DNA of 64,000 bases from Pedobacter sp014947265 (GTDB taxonomy: Bacteria > Bacteroidota > Bacteroidia > Sphingobacteriales > Sphingobacteriaceae): the NCBI RefSeq assembly GCF_014947265.1, contig NZ_JADCNK010000026.1, positions 1 to 64,000 of the forward strand, in the 5' to 3' direction. Within the stretch, counting starts at the first letter, position 1, and every line of letters starts with the position of its first letter. The notes under the pieces were generated by a model. It had not been told where the DNA came from, did no database searches, and worked only from the letters and a program-made list of their open reading frames with translations. The position numbers and the translations under genes are program-made. Below are positions 45,076-54,024 of the stretch, one piece after another.

Positions 45076-45092
45076 TGCAAAATAATTTTGCA
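45076..45092. promoter_or_regulatory. Palindrome and -7 element upstream of the AraC gene
   Basis: TGCAAAAT-A-ATTTTGCA (45076-45092) is a perfect 8-1-8 inverted repeat. It includes TAATTTTG at 45083-45090, a TAnnTTTG element for the AraC gene starting at 45118. A bound regulator here would block or modulate that promoter and could act on the divergent sugar-acid operon. Confidence 0.5.
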
Positions 45093-45117
45093 TATTAGAT
45101 TGATTTTTTAAGATTTT

Positions 45118-45987
45118 ATGAAACCGCATTTACTTAATGTATCTACCAATTCAGTAGATTCTTTTAGCGCTCGAAGAGATGTTTTGCCCGATATTAACAA
45201 CCGTTGGCATTACCATTCTGCTCTAGAACTAATCTACGTTAAAAAAGGCAGAGGTACGCAGTTTATTGGCGATAGTATTAAAAATTTTAAAGACGGCGAT
45301 GTGGTTTTGCTGGGGAGCAATTTACCGCATTACTGGCGCTTTGACCCAGAATTTTTTGATGAAAAGGCTTGCGAACCGGTAGACGTTTATGCGATTCATT
45401 TTAAGGAAGATTTTTTGGGTAAAGATTTTCTCAATCTTCCCGAAAATCAGGAACTTAAAAAAGTTTTACTTCAATCCACACAAGGAATTCAGCTACAAGG
45501 AATTTCTAAAGAAAAAATTGCCAGTTTGATGCCGCAGATTATCGAATCAACAGGTACAATGCGGATCATAAAAATACTCGAAGCATTAACAGAAATAGCC
45601 AATTGCGAAGAAAAAAGCACGTTGGTTTCGCTAGGTTTTAAACCAAACTTTTTGGAGAACGAGAAAGATAGGATCCAATCTATTTATAACTATACCATTA
45701 GCAATTACAAGAATAAAATTGAACTGAAAGAAATTGCTGCGGTAGCAAAAATTAGCCCCAATTCATTCTGTAAATTCTTTAAAACTAAAAGCAGGAAGAC
45801 GTATACACAATTTCTGAATGAGATTAGAGTAGGGCAGGCCTGTAAATTATTGATTGAAAATGATCTTACTGTGAAAGAAGTCTGTTACGACTGCGGATTT
45901 TATAATTTTACCAGTTTCCACAAATACTTTAGGGAAATAACGGGTAAAACCCCGTTGAAATATCAACAGGCTTTTTCTAAACAATAA
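45118..45987 (+). CDS. AraC-family regulator with cupin sensor domain
   Basis: A 289-residue regulator. The N-terminal half is an AraC-type cupin (YHSALELIYVKKGRGTQFIG; GDVVLLGSNLPHYWRFD), the sugar-binding module of many catabolic regulators. The C-terminal DNA-binding domain (about 195-285) has two helix-turn-helix units, the second GFYNFTSFHKYFREITGKTP. It is divergent from the transporter-UxaA operon and is likely its activator responding to the imported sugar acid. Confidence 0.92.
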   Translation: MKPHLLNVSTNSVDSFSARRDVLPDINNRWHYHSALELIYVKKGRGTQFIGDSIKNFKDGDVVLLGSNLPHYWRFDPEFFDEKACEPVDVYAIHFKEDFLGKDFLNLPENQELKKVLLQSTQGIQLQGISKEKIASLMPQIIESTGTMRIIKILEALTEIANCEEKSTLVSLGFKPNFLENEKDRIQSIYNYTISNYKNKIELKEIAAVAKISPNSFCKFFKTKSRKTYTQFLNEIRVGQACKLLIENDLTVKEVCYDCGFYNFTSFHKYFREITGKTPLKYQQAFSKQ

Positions 45988-46415
45988 TTACCATTAATAA
46001 TAGCCGATTATAGACTTTCGTTTGCGTTTTTTAACTAATATTTTACGGATTCTATCGCTAATCCGAAACCAGAAAAAAGAGTAAATGTTTTGACTTGAAA
46101 AGAGACGTTAATTTTGATGACGGGAAAAGAACTGGTTAAAATTTTTCATCATCGCTGGGAATCTGCTCAGCGGAGTGATAACAGTACAACATTGATCCAA
46201 AAGAGATAATGTAAAATACGGCTGTGATTAAAAGGAATTTGCTCATATATAGATATTTGGTTAGTGTAATTATAAAGTTAAGTTATCTTAAATAGGAGAG
46301 GATACCGCATTTATTTTAAATTAATTATTAACATAGTTGATTTTTAGTGTTGAAAACTATTCATTTAGTTTTTTTGTTGCGCTAGTTACCAGTATACCTA
46401 CCTGATATTGATGAT
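45988..46415. other. Convergent intergenic region
   Basis: 428 bases between the AraC gene and the leftward GlxA-type gene. It contains the possible 36-codon membrane peptide at 46136-46246 on the minus strand. Otherwise I see only AT-rich sequence. Confidence 0.4.
46136..46246 (-). CDS. Possible small single-span membrane protein
   Basis: A 36-residue frame reads MSKFLLITAVFYIISFGSML, then YCYHSAEQIPSDDEKF and a TAA. One hydrophobic span (4-22) is followed by an acidic tail, which is a protein-like pattern rather than random AT-rich translation. No Shine-Dalgarno is evident, but few genes here have one. I do not recognise a family, and it could be chance. Confidence 0.3.
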   Translation of the reverse strand: MSKFLLITAVFYIISFGSMLYCYHSAEQIPSDDEKF

Positions 46416-47375
46416 TTATCTGGGCTGAAATTTCTCGCGGTATTGGGTCGGTGTCATACCTACTGATTTTCTAAACACTTTTCTAAATGCTTTTGGATCG
46501 TTGTAACCTGAATTATAAATCACTTCCGTCATTTGCTGTGCGGTTTGCTCTAATAATTTTTTTGCGGCTTCGATACGGGTTTGTTGCAGATACTTAATAG
46601 GGGTAATTCCAATCACCTGCTTAAAACGGCGTACAATATTTCTTCTACTGGAAGGAATATCTTTAATCATCTCTTCAATCGTAGCTATATCCTGATAATT
46701 ATTTTCAATTTTTTCTTGTGCAGAAGCAACAATATCATCATTGTGATGACGGATAGGCTGGAAGGTGCTAAAGTATAATTGGTTTACGCGGTCCATATCG
46801 ATTGCAAAAATCTTCGCCACCTTAACAGCCATATCTTTTCCGCAATGAAGCTGTAAAAGATGTAACAATAAATGAAAGGTAGAGGTTGCGCCACCACTTG
46901 TAAATAACCTGCCGTCTTGTGTTACCGTTTTATCAGCCTTTAAATGCACTAGAGGAAATGCTGTAGAAAAAGCAGAACAGGCATCAACATGGGTGGTCGC
47001 CGCTTTGCGATCCAACAATCCCGATGCGGCAAGTAAAAAAGCACCGGTACAAAAGGTAGCAATTTCTGCTCCTGCTGCATGTTGTTTATTTAACCATGGG
47101 ATGTAGCTGCTGTTGGCACCAATGCAATCTTTTATATCATGGTTTGCAAATGATGGAATCAAAATCAGTTCAAACTGCCCGACATTTTCTAAGGGTATGC
47201 AAGGATGTGTGCTAAAATTATAATTTTTATCGTCCAAGCTAATTAAACTAATGTTAAATGGAGTTTCAAGTTCATCTTTGGTGTAAAAACCATTTACAGT
47301 ATCAAATACATCTAAAATAGCCGCTATGCTTAATAATCTAAAGTTTTTGGGCAGTAAAACACCTACTTGCATCAT
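46416..47375 (-). CDS. GlxA-family AraC regulator (DJ-1/PfpI plus HTH)
   Basis: A 319-residue regulator. Residues about 1-190 are a DJ-1/PfpI-like domain (GVLLPKNFRLLSIAAILDVF; ATFCTGAFLLAASGLLDRK with the nucleophile-elbow Cys; THVDACSAF). The C-terminal AraC helix-turn-helix pair covers about 210-318 (IKDIPSSRRNIVRRFKQ; YNSGYNDPKAFRKVFRK). Regulators of this type control catabolic or stress genes. It is divergent from the DinB operon, which starts 134 bases away and is a likely target. Confidence 0.92.
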   Translation of the reverse strand: MMQVGVLLPKNFRLLSIAAILDVFDTVNGFYTKDELETPFNISLISLDDKNYNFSTHPCIPLENVGQFELILIPSFANHDIKDCIGANSSYIPWLNKQHAAGAEIATFCTGAFLLAASGLLDRKAATTHVDACSAFSTAFPLVHLKADKTVTQDGRLFTSGGATSTFHLLLHLLQLHCGKDMAVKVAKIFAIDMDRVNQLYFSTFQPIRHHNDDIVASAQEKIENNYQDIATIEEMIKDIPSSRRNIVRRFKQVIGITPIKYLQQTRIEAAKKLLEQTAQQMTEVIYNSGYNDPKAFRKVFRKSVGMTPTQYREKFQPR

Positions 47376-47509
47376 TTGGTTAGAATTAAGGAATCATAAA
47401 TATATAAAAATTGTCTGAAATGCCCCTTAAGATTGACTTTTACGGCAAGCCTGTTCACTCGAATTAACAACTAACTTTATTTCAGGTTAATTACTAATTA
47501 TTTAACGAT

Positions 47510-48004
47510 ATGAAAACTACACCAACGAGTGGCAGAATGTACGGCATTTTAGTATTGTACGAAATGCAAACAGATTTTTTATTAAGGGCTTTAGATGGCA
47601 TAGCGCAAAATGATGCCCAAAAAAGATTAGATACCAAAGCCAACCACATCGCCTGGATTACGGGCAGTGTAGTGCAGGGGCGCTATTTTCTGGCTAAATC
47701 GTTCGGTATCGATCTTCTATCCATCACCGACGAACTTTTTGCCAATAACAAGGGCATTATCGATGATGCGGTTTATCCTCCGCTTGCAGATTTTATAAAA
47801 GATTGGAAAAAGATTTCTCCAAAGCTGCAGGAAGCTTTAACCCAGGCTACGGATGAAAAACTGGAAGAGAAACTCAACATACCCGGAATGGAAATTACCC
47901 TTTTCGAAATGATCAGTTTTAGTAGCTACCGGGAAGCCAACTGCATCGGACAAATTGCCCTGTGGCGTAGGTTATTGGGCTATCCAGGAATGAATTACAT
48001 GTAA
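47510..48004 (+). CDS. DinB-superfamily protein with degenerate metal site
   Basis: A 164-residue four-helix-bundle protein of the DinB/YfiT type. The first metal His is in KANHIAWITGSV (about residue 46). The usual third-helix motif HxxxH is lost: the equivalent segment reads YREANCIGQIALWRRLLGY instead of HEAYHLGQ. It may not bind metal or may have a different role. DinB-like proteins are often bacillithiol- or mycothiol-dependent transferases; no such function is shown here. The next gene, also DinB-like, starts 3 bases later. Confidence 0.78.
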   Translation: MKTTPTSGRMYGILVLYEMQTDFLLRALDGIAQNDAQKRLDTKANHIAWITGSVVQGRYFLAKSFGIDLLSITDELFANNKGIIDDAVYPPLADFIKDWKKISPKLQEALTQATDEKLEEKLNIPGMEITLFEMISFSSYREANCIGQIALWRRLLGYPGMNYM

Positions 48005-48007
48005 ATT

Positions 48008-48514
48008 ATGGAAAAAGTAATGAATGAAGCCAACGAAACCTTATTGGCATTGGAAAACGCTTTCTCAAAATTTGATACCTCATTGGTGAATAAAGTGCCT
48101 TTTGAAGGCAGCTGGACAGCAGGTCAATTGGCTGAGCATCTGGTTTTGTCGAATTCGGGCTTTTTACAGGTCATCAATGGCCCTGTAAGGGAAACAGATA
48201 AACCAGCCGATTTTATGGTAGCGCAAATTAAAAAGGATTTTTTGAATTTCAATGTGAAGTACGATTCGCCTAAAGAAATCTATCCTGAAAATAGAGCCTA
48301 CAACCCATCTGAATTATTGGGAAATTTAAGGCAGATCAGGGTGGGGATATCGGAAGCGGCGGGAAACCTGGATTTAACTAAAACCTGTAGCGCTTATGAA
48401 CTGCCCGGTTATGGTTTTCTTACCCGTTTGGAAGCTATTTATTTTGTGATCTATCATACACAACGACATGTACATCAATTAAAGAATATGTATAGCCAGC
48501 TATATAACAATTGA
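48008..48514 (+). CDS. DinB-family protein with intact histidines
   Basis: A 168-residue DinB_2-type four-helix bundle. Metal-site histidines are in AGQLAEHLVLSNSG (helix 2) and YHTQRHVHQLKNM (helix 4), so the triad seems complete. It is probably a metal-dependent transferase or hydrolase in the cytosol. It lies 3 bases after a divergent DinB-like paralogue whose metal site is degenerate, and 15 bases before a DUF1579-like gene, so all three are likely cotranscribed. Confidence 0.85.
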   Translation: MEKVMNEANETLLALENAFSKFDTSLVNKVPFEGSWTAGQLAEHLVLSNSGFLQVINGPVRETDKPADFMVAQIKKDFLNFNVKYDSPKEIYPENRAYNPSELLGNLRQIRVGISEAAGNLDLTKTCSAYELPGYGFLTRLEAIYFVIYHTQRHVHQLKNMYSQLYNN

Positions 48515-48529
48515 TTTTTAACTAAATTT

Positions 48530-48943
48530 ATGAGAAACAACAGGCTTAACCTATTAAATCCCTATATCGGTAAATGGAAAACAGAAGGTTTAACAAAATC
48601 GGGTGATATAATTGCTGGAACAGATATCTACGAGTGGGTTGATGGTGGCTTTTTCTTAACACACCGGGTAGATATCCTATTCGGTAATAAAAATGTCCAA
48701 TCTTTAGAAATCACACATTACGACGATATGGAAGATGTTTTTAGGTCGCAATCGTTCGATAATGCAGGTTGTATTTCGATATCTACCCTTAAAATTTACG
48801 ATGATATCATTTTAATATTTGCTGATAAAGAAAGATTTAAAGGGAATTTTAAAGCCAATACGATTGAAGGAATATGGGAACAATTTGATGGCAAGAACTG
48901 GGTGCATTGGATGGATATAAAGTTGACAAAGATTCTCTCCTAA
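48530..48943 (+). CDS. DUF1579-like small protein
   Basis: A 137-residue beta-rich protein without signal peptide. LNPYIGKWKTEGLTKSGDII then DIYEWVDGGFFLTHRVDI is the pattern of DUF1579/heme-binding-like proteins of the lipocalin-type fold that begin with a G-x-W motif. The end (IEGIWEQFDGKNWVHWMDIKL) forms the closing strands. The function is unknown. It is the third gene of the DinB operon, 15 bases after the second. Confidence 0.75.
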   Translation: MRNNRLNLLNPYIGKWKTEGLTKSGDIIAGTDIYEWVDGGFFLTHRVDILFGNKNVQSLEITHYDDMEDVFRSQSFDNAGCISISTLKIYDDIILIFADKERFKGNFKANTIEGIWEQFDGKNWVHWMDIKLTKILS

Positions 48944-49495
48944 CCTCATGCTGAACTCATTTAACATCTTTGATTGGTTAGATATTGAAACAAGTTCAGA
49001 ATGTCCGGTTTATGGAATTTGTCATTCTGAATGCAATGAAGAATCTTTGTTAAACAAGTTTTAAGGTCTGCTTTTCATAGGTTAACGATTCTTCGCTGCG
49101 CTACCATTGACGTTGTTTTGCAAATAATTATTAATCAGAACTTTAACTGCTTAGGCATTTCCACCCAGCTAGGCCATAGCACGATATCCCCGTTCTGCTT
49201 AAATCCGGCCTAACAAATTTTTCGGGTTGCACTGCTTAAGACAACCTACTAGCTTCGAAAGAAAAATTTTCAGCCGGTGTTTTTTGTTTCTTTTTGACAC
49301 CAAAAAGAAAGAGCCCTTCGGCGGCGGCGAGCCGAGGCAAGACCGCGTCGTAGGATAAGAGAAGACAATTGTACTTCACTCATATTGATTTTAAACAATT
49401 AATTAACCCTAAATGACAATTAAGATAATGGCCAGTATACAATGAAAATCTAAAAAAAAATATTATTTTTAATTATAAACCAAAATTAAACCACT
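48944..49495. other. Gene-free region with repeats
   Basis: It contains a degraded 'gtcattctgaa..gaatcttt..gattcttcgctgcgc' inverted element (about 49018-49090), a GC-richer stretch (about 49160-49260) related in style to 41.2-41.4 kb, and a hairpin at 49287-49310. No coding frame is credible. Confidence 0.5.
49287..49310. repeat. Perfect 10-bp hairpin TTTCTTTTTG/CAAAAAGAAA
   Basis: TTTCTTTTTG (49287-49296) pairs with CAAAAAGAAA (49301-49310) around ACAC. It belongs to a sequence type that recurs between Bacteroidota genes. It is followed by a GC-rich 'gagcccttcggcggcggcg' stretch. Confidence 0.5.
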
Positions 49496-49873
49496 ATGAA
49501 AATTGCAGTTATTATTGTGCGCGTGCTTTTAGCCGCCATGTATCTTTTTGCTTCTGTAAGCTATTTTCTTAATTTAATGCCGAAGGCTCCTGAAATGACA
49601 GCGGCACAAACTAGTTTTATGACTGGCGTAATGGCATCTGTGTACCTTTTTCCATTAATCAAAATAACCGAATTGGTTGGTGGTATACTATTGCTTATCG
49701 GCCGTACAGCACCTTTGGCAGCATTGGTTATTTTTCCGGTTACCTTAAATATTTTTCTTTACCATGCATTTTTAGGTCCGAAAGATTTACCTATGGTGGG
49801 CGTGATGCTTATATTTAATTTATTTCTATTTTATGCGTATCGTGCTAAGTATCTGCCGATCGTTTCAAGGTAA
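49496..49873 (+). CDS. DoxX-family membrane protein
   Basis: A 125-residue protein with four predicted spans (about 4-22, 45-63, 68-88, 100-118). The order, with GGILLLIGRTAPLAALVIFPVT and the preceding KITELVG, fits the DoxX/DoxD-like family of small membrane proteins. The role of most members is unknown. It is monocistronic by spacing: 99 bases separate it from the following DUF2147 gene. Confidence 0.88.
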   Translation: MKIAVIIVRVLLAAMYLFASVSYFLNLMPKAPEMTAAQTSFMTGVMASVYLFPLIKITELVGGILLLIGRTAPLAALVIFPVTLNIFLYHAFLGPKDLPMVGVMLIFNLFLFYAYRAKYLPIVSR

Positions 49874-49972
49874 ATTTTAAATTTTTTAAAATTTCATACT
49901 TTTTCTCTTTATTTGGTGTTTCGATATAAGGTGTAATTCATTATCTTTAAAAACTAACTAGAAATAAAAAAT

Positions 49973-50404
49973 ATGAGAAAGTTCCCATTGTTAATGCTGC
50001 TTTTTGTTGCAGTATCGTTTTCTGCATTTGCACAAAACAAAGATGCTATTGTAGGCAAATGGCTTAATCCATCGGGTGAAGGGCAAATAGAAATTTACAA
50101 AAAAGGCGAGAAATTTTTTGGGAAACTGGCCTGGATAAAGGAGCCAAACATCAACGGTAAGCCTAAACTGGATGTTAACAACCCTGATGCCAATCTGAAG
50201 AAACGTGCTTTATTAAATCTGGAAATATTAAAAGATTTTGTTTATGATGATGGCAAATGGACGGATGGAACGATTTACGATCCGAAAAGTGGCAAAACAT
50301 ATAGCTGTAACATGTCTTTAAAGAGTAACGATGTGTTAAATATCCGCGGATATGTGGGTATCTCACTTTTAGGACGATCTGAAACTTTTAGACGGGTTAA
50401 ATAA
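49973..50404 (+). CDS. DUF2147 exported protein
   Basis: A 143-residue exported protein with signal peptide (1-21, ending AFAQ). The mature domain matches DUF2147: IVGKWLNPSGEGQIEIYKKG, then LKDFVYDDGKWTDGTIYDPK and SGKTYSCNMSLKSNDVLNIRG with the final GYVGISLLGRSETFRR. The fold is lipocalin-like and members are periplasmic with unknown function. It ends 6 bases before the BNR-repeat gene and is probably cotranscribed with it. Confidence 0.92.
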   Translation: MRKFPLLMLLFVAVSFSAFAQNKDAIVGKWLNPSGEGQIEIYKKGEKFFGKLAWIKEPNINGKPKLDVNNPDANLKKRALLNLEILKDFVYDDGKWTDGTIYDPKSGKTYSCNMSLKSNDVLNIRGYVGISLLGRSETFRRVK

Positions 50405-50410
50405 GAACAG

Positions 50411-51430
50411 ATGAAGAAATTAATATGGTGCCTTTTATTGGCACCTTTTTTTTGCGCCGCGCAGTCGTATTCCATAAAACCCCTGAATGAGCATACTAAG
50501 ACCAGTTTACGTGGATTAAGTGTCGTATCAGATCAGGTTGCCTGGGTAAGTGGTAGTAATGGATCAGTAGGTAAAACCACTGATGGCGGCAAAACCTGGA
50601 CCTGGATAAAACCCAAAGGTTACGAAAAAATCGATTTCAGGGATATCGAAGCTTTCAACGATAAACAGGCTATTATTGTGGGCATTGCTTCGCCGGCCTA
50701 TATTCTGAAAACCATTGATGGTGGCGAAACCTGGACAGAAAATTATAAAAATGTAGATTCAGCAATATTTTTAGATGGTTTGAGTTTCTGGGATAAAAAT
50801 AAAGGAATCATTTTCGGCGACCCTATTAATGATAAAATGCAGTTGCTTAAAACGGTAGATGCAGGTAAAACCTGGGAGAATATCTCTTCAAATTTAAAAA
50901 CCAGTTTAACCAAAGGCGAAGCCAGTTTTGCCGCCAGCGGAACAACCATTAAAACATTACCGGGTGGCAAAACCTGGATTGCTACTGGTGGAACAGTAGC
51001 TAACATTTACTTTTCACCCGATTATGGACAAAGCTGGCAGATATTTAAATGCCCTATTTTACAGGGCGAGGGGAGTACCGGTCCTTTCTCTATCGATTTT
51101 TTAAACGAAAAAACAGGTATAACCGTCGGCGGTAACTACTTAAAAGATAAAGAAAATTCGAATAATGTGCTTTTAACAAGCGATGGAGGCAAAACCTGGA
51201 AAAAGCCAATTTCGCCTGTTTTAGGCTTTCGATCGGCTGTAACCTATATTAATGCTAAAACCATAATTGCAACGGGTACTTCAGGCACAGATATTTCTAC
51301 AGATGGCGGTCAGAACTGGAAACACATTTCAGATCAAAGTTTTAATGCTGTTCAAAAAGCCAAGAAGGGCAAACAGATTCTTCTGGCAGGAGAGAAAGGT
51401 AAGATCTATCAATTGGAGGTTAGCAAATAA
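50411..51430 (+). CDS. Exported YCF48/BNR-repeat beta-propeller protein
   Basis: A 339-residue exported protein with signal peptide (about 1-18, FFCAAQ). Repeated SxDGGKTW blades are seen (TTDGGKTWTW, TIDGGETWTEN, TVDAGKTWEN, PDYGQSWQI, TSDGGKTWKK, STDGGQNWKH), giving a six- to seven-bladed propeller like YCF48/HCF136 and sialidase BNR proteins. The sialidase catalytic Arg triad is not evident. It may bind a ligand or partner in the periplasm. It follows DUF2147 by 6 bases. Confidence 0.88.
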   Translation: MKKLIWCLLLAPFFCAAQSYSIKPLNEHTKTSLRGLSVVSDQVAWVSGSNGSVGKTTDGGKTWTWIKPKGYEKIDFRDIEAFNDKQAIIVGIASPAYILKTIDGGETWTENYKNVDSAIFLDGLSFWDKNKGIIFGDPINDKMQLLKTVDAGKTWENISSNLKTSLTKGEASFAASGTTIKTLPGGKTWIATGGTVANIYFSPDYGQSWQIFKCPILQGEGSTGPFSIDFLNEKTGITVGGNYLKDKENSNNVLLTSDGGKTWKKPISPVLGFRSAVTYINAKTIIATGTSGTDISTDGGQNWKHISDQSFNAVQKAKKGKQILLAGEKGKIYQLEVSK

Positions 51431-51581
51431 AATTTCAGCCCTATTACGTAACAGTTTTATTGATTAAGTATCTAATCAGTAAACGATTCAATAAATAAAA
51501 AAGATTGAAGCATTGAGATTGATAAAATTTTGTTTCTTTGCTGTCAACTAAAACTTTAATTTAAACATACACACTCGTTCA

Positions 51582-52397
51582 ATGGATTTTTTGCATACAA
51601 TTTTAGGTGATGATATACAGGCCGGATTATTAATTATTTTAAATTTAATTGTGATCGAAAGCTTGCTGTCGGTAGATAATGCTGCTGTTTTGGCAACGAT
51701 GGTAATGGATTTGCCAAAATCGCAAAGAGAAAAGGCTTTAAAATACGGCATTATCGGTGCTTATGTTTTCAGGGGTATTTGTTTATTCCTGGCAGCATGG
51801 TTGGTTAAAATCTGGTGGTTAAAACCACTTGGTGGTTTATACCTGTTATACCTTGCTTTCGATTATTTTAGAAAAAAGAACAGTAAAAAGAATGAGGAAG
51901 AAGAGGAAGTAGATAAAAGCAAAAGCTGGATTTATAAATCGACTGTTGGTTTAGTGGGTACTTTTTGGGCTACCGTTGCTTTGGTAGAAGTAATGGATTT
52001 AGCCTTCTCTATTGATAACGTTTTTGCTGCGGTGGCTTTTACCGATCATATCTGGTTAATCTATATCGGCGTTTTTATCGGAATTTTGGCCATGCGTTTT
52101 GTGGCGCAGGCTTTTGTAAAATTAATGGAAAAATTCACCTTTTTAGAAACGGTTGCCTTTATCGTAATTGGTGTTTTGGGTATTAAACTTACCTCTTCAT
52201 TATTTACGCATTTTTATCCCGAGTCGCCAATTTCTCATGCCATTGAAGGAGAAAAAACAGATCTTTTCGTATCTATTTTTACTGTAGCCATTTTCATCAT
52301 ACCTGTATTAACCTCTCTTTTCTTTAACTATCCCAAAAAACACAAAAGCGATATTGTTATTTCGGATGAAGCCGAAGAAGTATTGGATAAGTCTTAA
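51582..52397 (+). CDS. terC: TerC-family membrane protein
   Basis: A 271-residue inner-membrane protein with about seven spans. TerC signatures are ESLLSVDNAAVLA near the start and MDLAFSIDNVFAAVAF in the middle, containing the acidic residues in membrane segments thought to bind metal. Between them is an acidic-basic cytosolic loop (KNSKKNEEEEEVDKSKS). The family is linked to tellurite resistance and Mn2+ export. It lies 97 bases before the HAD-PRTase-TerD-TelA genes in the same direction and is probably part of the same membrane-associated system. Confidence 0.92.
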   Translation: MDFLHTILGDDIQAGLLIILNLIVIESLLSVDNAAVLATMVMDLPKSQREKALKYGIIGAYVFRGICLFLAAWLVKIWWLKPLGGLYLLYLAFDYFRKKNSKKNEEEEEVDKSKSWIYKSTVGLVGTFWATVALVEVMDLAFSIDNVFAAVAFTDHIWLIYIGVFIGILAMRFVAQAFVKLMEKFTFLETVAFIVIGVLGIKLTSSLFTHFYPESPISHAIEGEKTDLFVSIFTVAIFIIPVLTSLFFNYPKKHKSDIVISDEAEEVLDKS

Positions 52398-52494
52398 AGC
52401 TTATCTGTCATAAATCTTACAATCAACCGCTTCTGATTACACAATCAAATTTGTAATATTAGAATCTATTAAACAGATTAGTAAATAAGGTGCA

Positions 52495-53199
52495 ATGGCT
52501 TTTTACAAACATTACTCATTCGATCTTTGGTTAACGTTGATTAAATCTAATCCAACTTACAAGCAGGAACGGGTACAGTATTTTTTTAGGAATTTTAATA
52601 GCAAGCATAAAAGCATTGATGAAATTGGCATCACTTTCCGTCAGGTAGATTTAATGGTAAACGCCATTAATGAAAAAGCCGGTAAAAATGTTGATGCTGA
52701 AGAAATGTATTTAATGATCATCAGTATGATCAATGACTACGATTTCAACTTTAATGATGTAGACCTTAAAGTACTCGATCATGACATGGAGCAGATTGTA
52801 TTTGACCATATGCCAAAGCTTTACTGTGGTCATTGTTTGGATGTACTGGCAAAAATTAAAGATTCGGGCAAAAGCACTACCAATATATTGAGTAACACGG
52901 GTTTTATTAAAGGTAAGACCTTAAAAAAAGTAATTGAACATTTAAGTATTGGTCAGTTTATCGATTTTCAGCTTTATTCTGATGAAGTGCGTATGTCGAA
53001 ACCCAGTGCAGGTTTTTTTCAGTTGATGTTAGACCGCATCGACAGAACAAAACACCCCGAATTATTGTTAACAGATGTCATCCATGTTGGAGATAACCCC
53101 CATGCTGATGTTCGCGGAGCAGAAGCAATGGGAATTAATAGTATGCTGATCAATTCAAACAATTTATCTATCTCAAACCTACTCTATGATACCGTATAA
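52495..53199 (+). CDS. HAD-family hydrolase of the Ter operon
   Basis: A 234-residue HAD protein. Motif I is FDLWLT (Asp10) with Trp at the +2 position instead of the Asp general acid of phosphatases; motif II is LSNTGF, the motif III Lys is in RMSKPSAGFF, and motif IV is HVGDNPHADVRGA. HAD genes of this type accompany PRTase genes in Ter gene systems, thought to make a nucleoside-like metabolite. The 3' end overlaps the PRTase gene by 14 bases, so the two are coupled. Confidence 0.85.
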   Translation: MAFYKHYSFDLWLTLIKSNPTYKQERVQYFFRNFNSKHKSIDEIGITFRQVDLMVNAINEKAGKNVDAEEMYLMIISMINDYDFNFNDVDLKVLDHDMEQIVFDHMPKLYCGHCLDVLAKIKDSGKSTTNILSNTGFIKGKTLKKVIEHLSIGQFIDFQLYSDEVRMSKPSAGFFQLMLDRIDRTKHPELLLTDVIHVGDNPHADVRGAEAMGINSMLINSNNLSISNLLYDTV

Positions 53200-54022
53200 T
53201 TTCTCGCTCCATAAAATAGACAATACAGTCGATTTTGGCTTTAGTGCCGACGATTATAGTCGCTTTAAGTTTGGCGATGACCTTGTTGCCCGATCTTTCG
53301 GGAAAGACCTCGCTGATGGTTTTATCAGGTATTACCTGGCCGATAATCTAATCACCGATCAGATTGTGGTCATTTCCAGTCCTTATAGTTTTATTCCTAC
53401 CGCAACTTTTGCCATGAAAAACTATTTCGTTTGCCAACTTAACCGTTGGTTGGTCGAAAATGGCGGTTTAGCGGTACAGGAAACCAAAGTGCACAGAACC
53501 ATTACCTACAAAGAAGATTACGGCGAACTAAGTGCAGAAGAAAGGCTTTCGCTAATTGGTAACGATTCGTTTCACATCGATAAGGATTTTTTGACCGGTA
53601 AAACACTTTTGTTTTTGGATGATATCAGGATTACCGGAAGCCATGAACGCATGATCTTAAAAATGGCAAAAGAATATGGTTTAAAGAACGAAATGCATAT
53701 GCTTTATTTTGCCGAACTGGTGAATGAAAATATCCATCCCAACGTAGAGAACTTTCTGAATTACCATCAGATCAAATCTATTTTCGACCTGGAAGAAATT
53801 ATCGATGGTGGGAATTTTTGTTTCAATACCCGTATTGTGAAATACATTTTAAATACTACTTCGAGCAGTTTTACCATTTTTTTAGAACGCCGGAGTACAG
53901 ATTTTATCAACCAGCTTTACGATTTATCTCTGGGGAATAATTATCATACTATAGAGGCGTATTCGAAAAACTTACATCTTATAAAAGACTATATCAAAAA
54001 CAACAATTATAAATTAATTTAA
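53186..54022 (+). CDS. Phosphoribosyltransferase-domain protein of the Ter operon
   Basis: A 278-residue protein with a type I PRTase fold. The PRPP loop is LLFLDDIRITGSH (141-153), preceded by core strands VVISSPYSFIPTATFAMKNY. The remainder is an unusual C-terminal extension (about 175-278). Such PRTases occur with TerD, TelA and HAD genes in Ter systems and are predicted to act in a nucleotide-derived pathway. It overlaps the HAD gene by 14 bases and ends 2 bases before terD. Confidence 0.85.
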   Translation: MIPYNFSLHKIDNTVDFGFSADDYSRFKFGDDLVARSFGKDLADGFIRYYLADNLITDQIVVISSPYSFIPTATFAMKNYFVCQLNRWLVENGGLAVQETKVHRTITYKEDYGELSAEERLSLIGNDSFHIDKDFLTGKTLLFLDDIRITGSHERMILKMAKEYGLKNEMHMLYFAELVNENIHPNVENFLNYHQIKSIFDLEEIIDGGNFCFNTRIVKYILNTTSSSFTIFLERRSTDFINQLYDLSLGNNYHTIEAYSKNLHLIKDYIKNNNYKLI

Positions 54023-54024
54023 AT

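Noticed and set aside
51461..51478. TGATTA/TAATCA inverted repeat after the BNR-repeat gene
   Set aside because: Only six AT-rich pairs with no T-tract; too weak to call as a terminator or operator.
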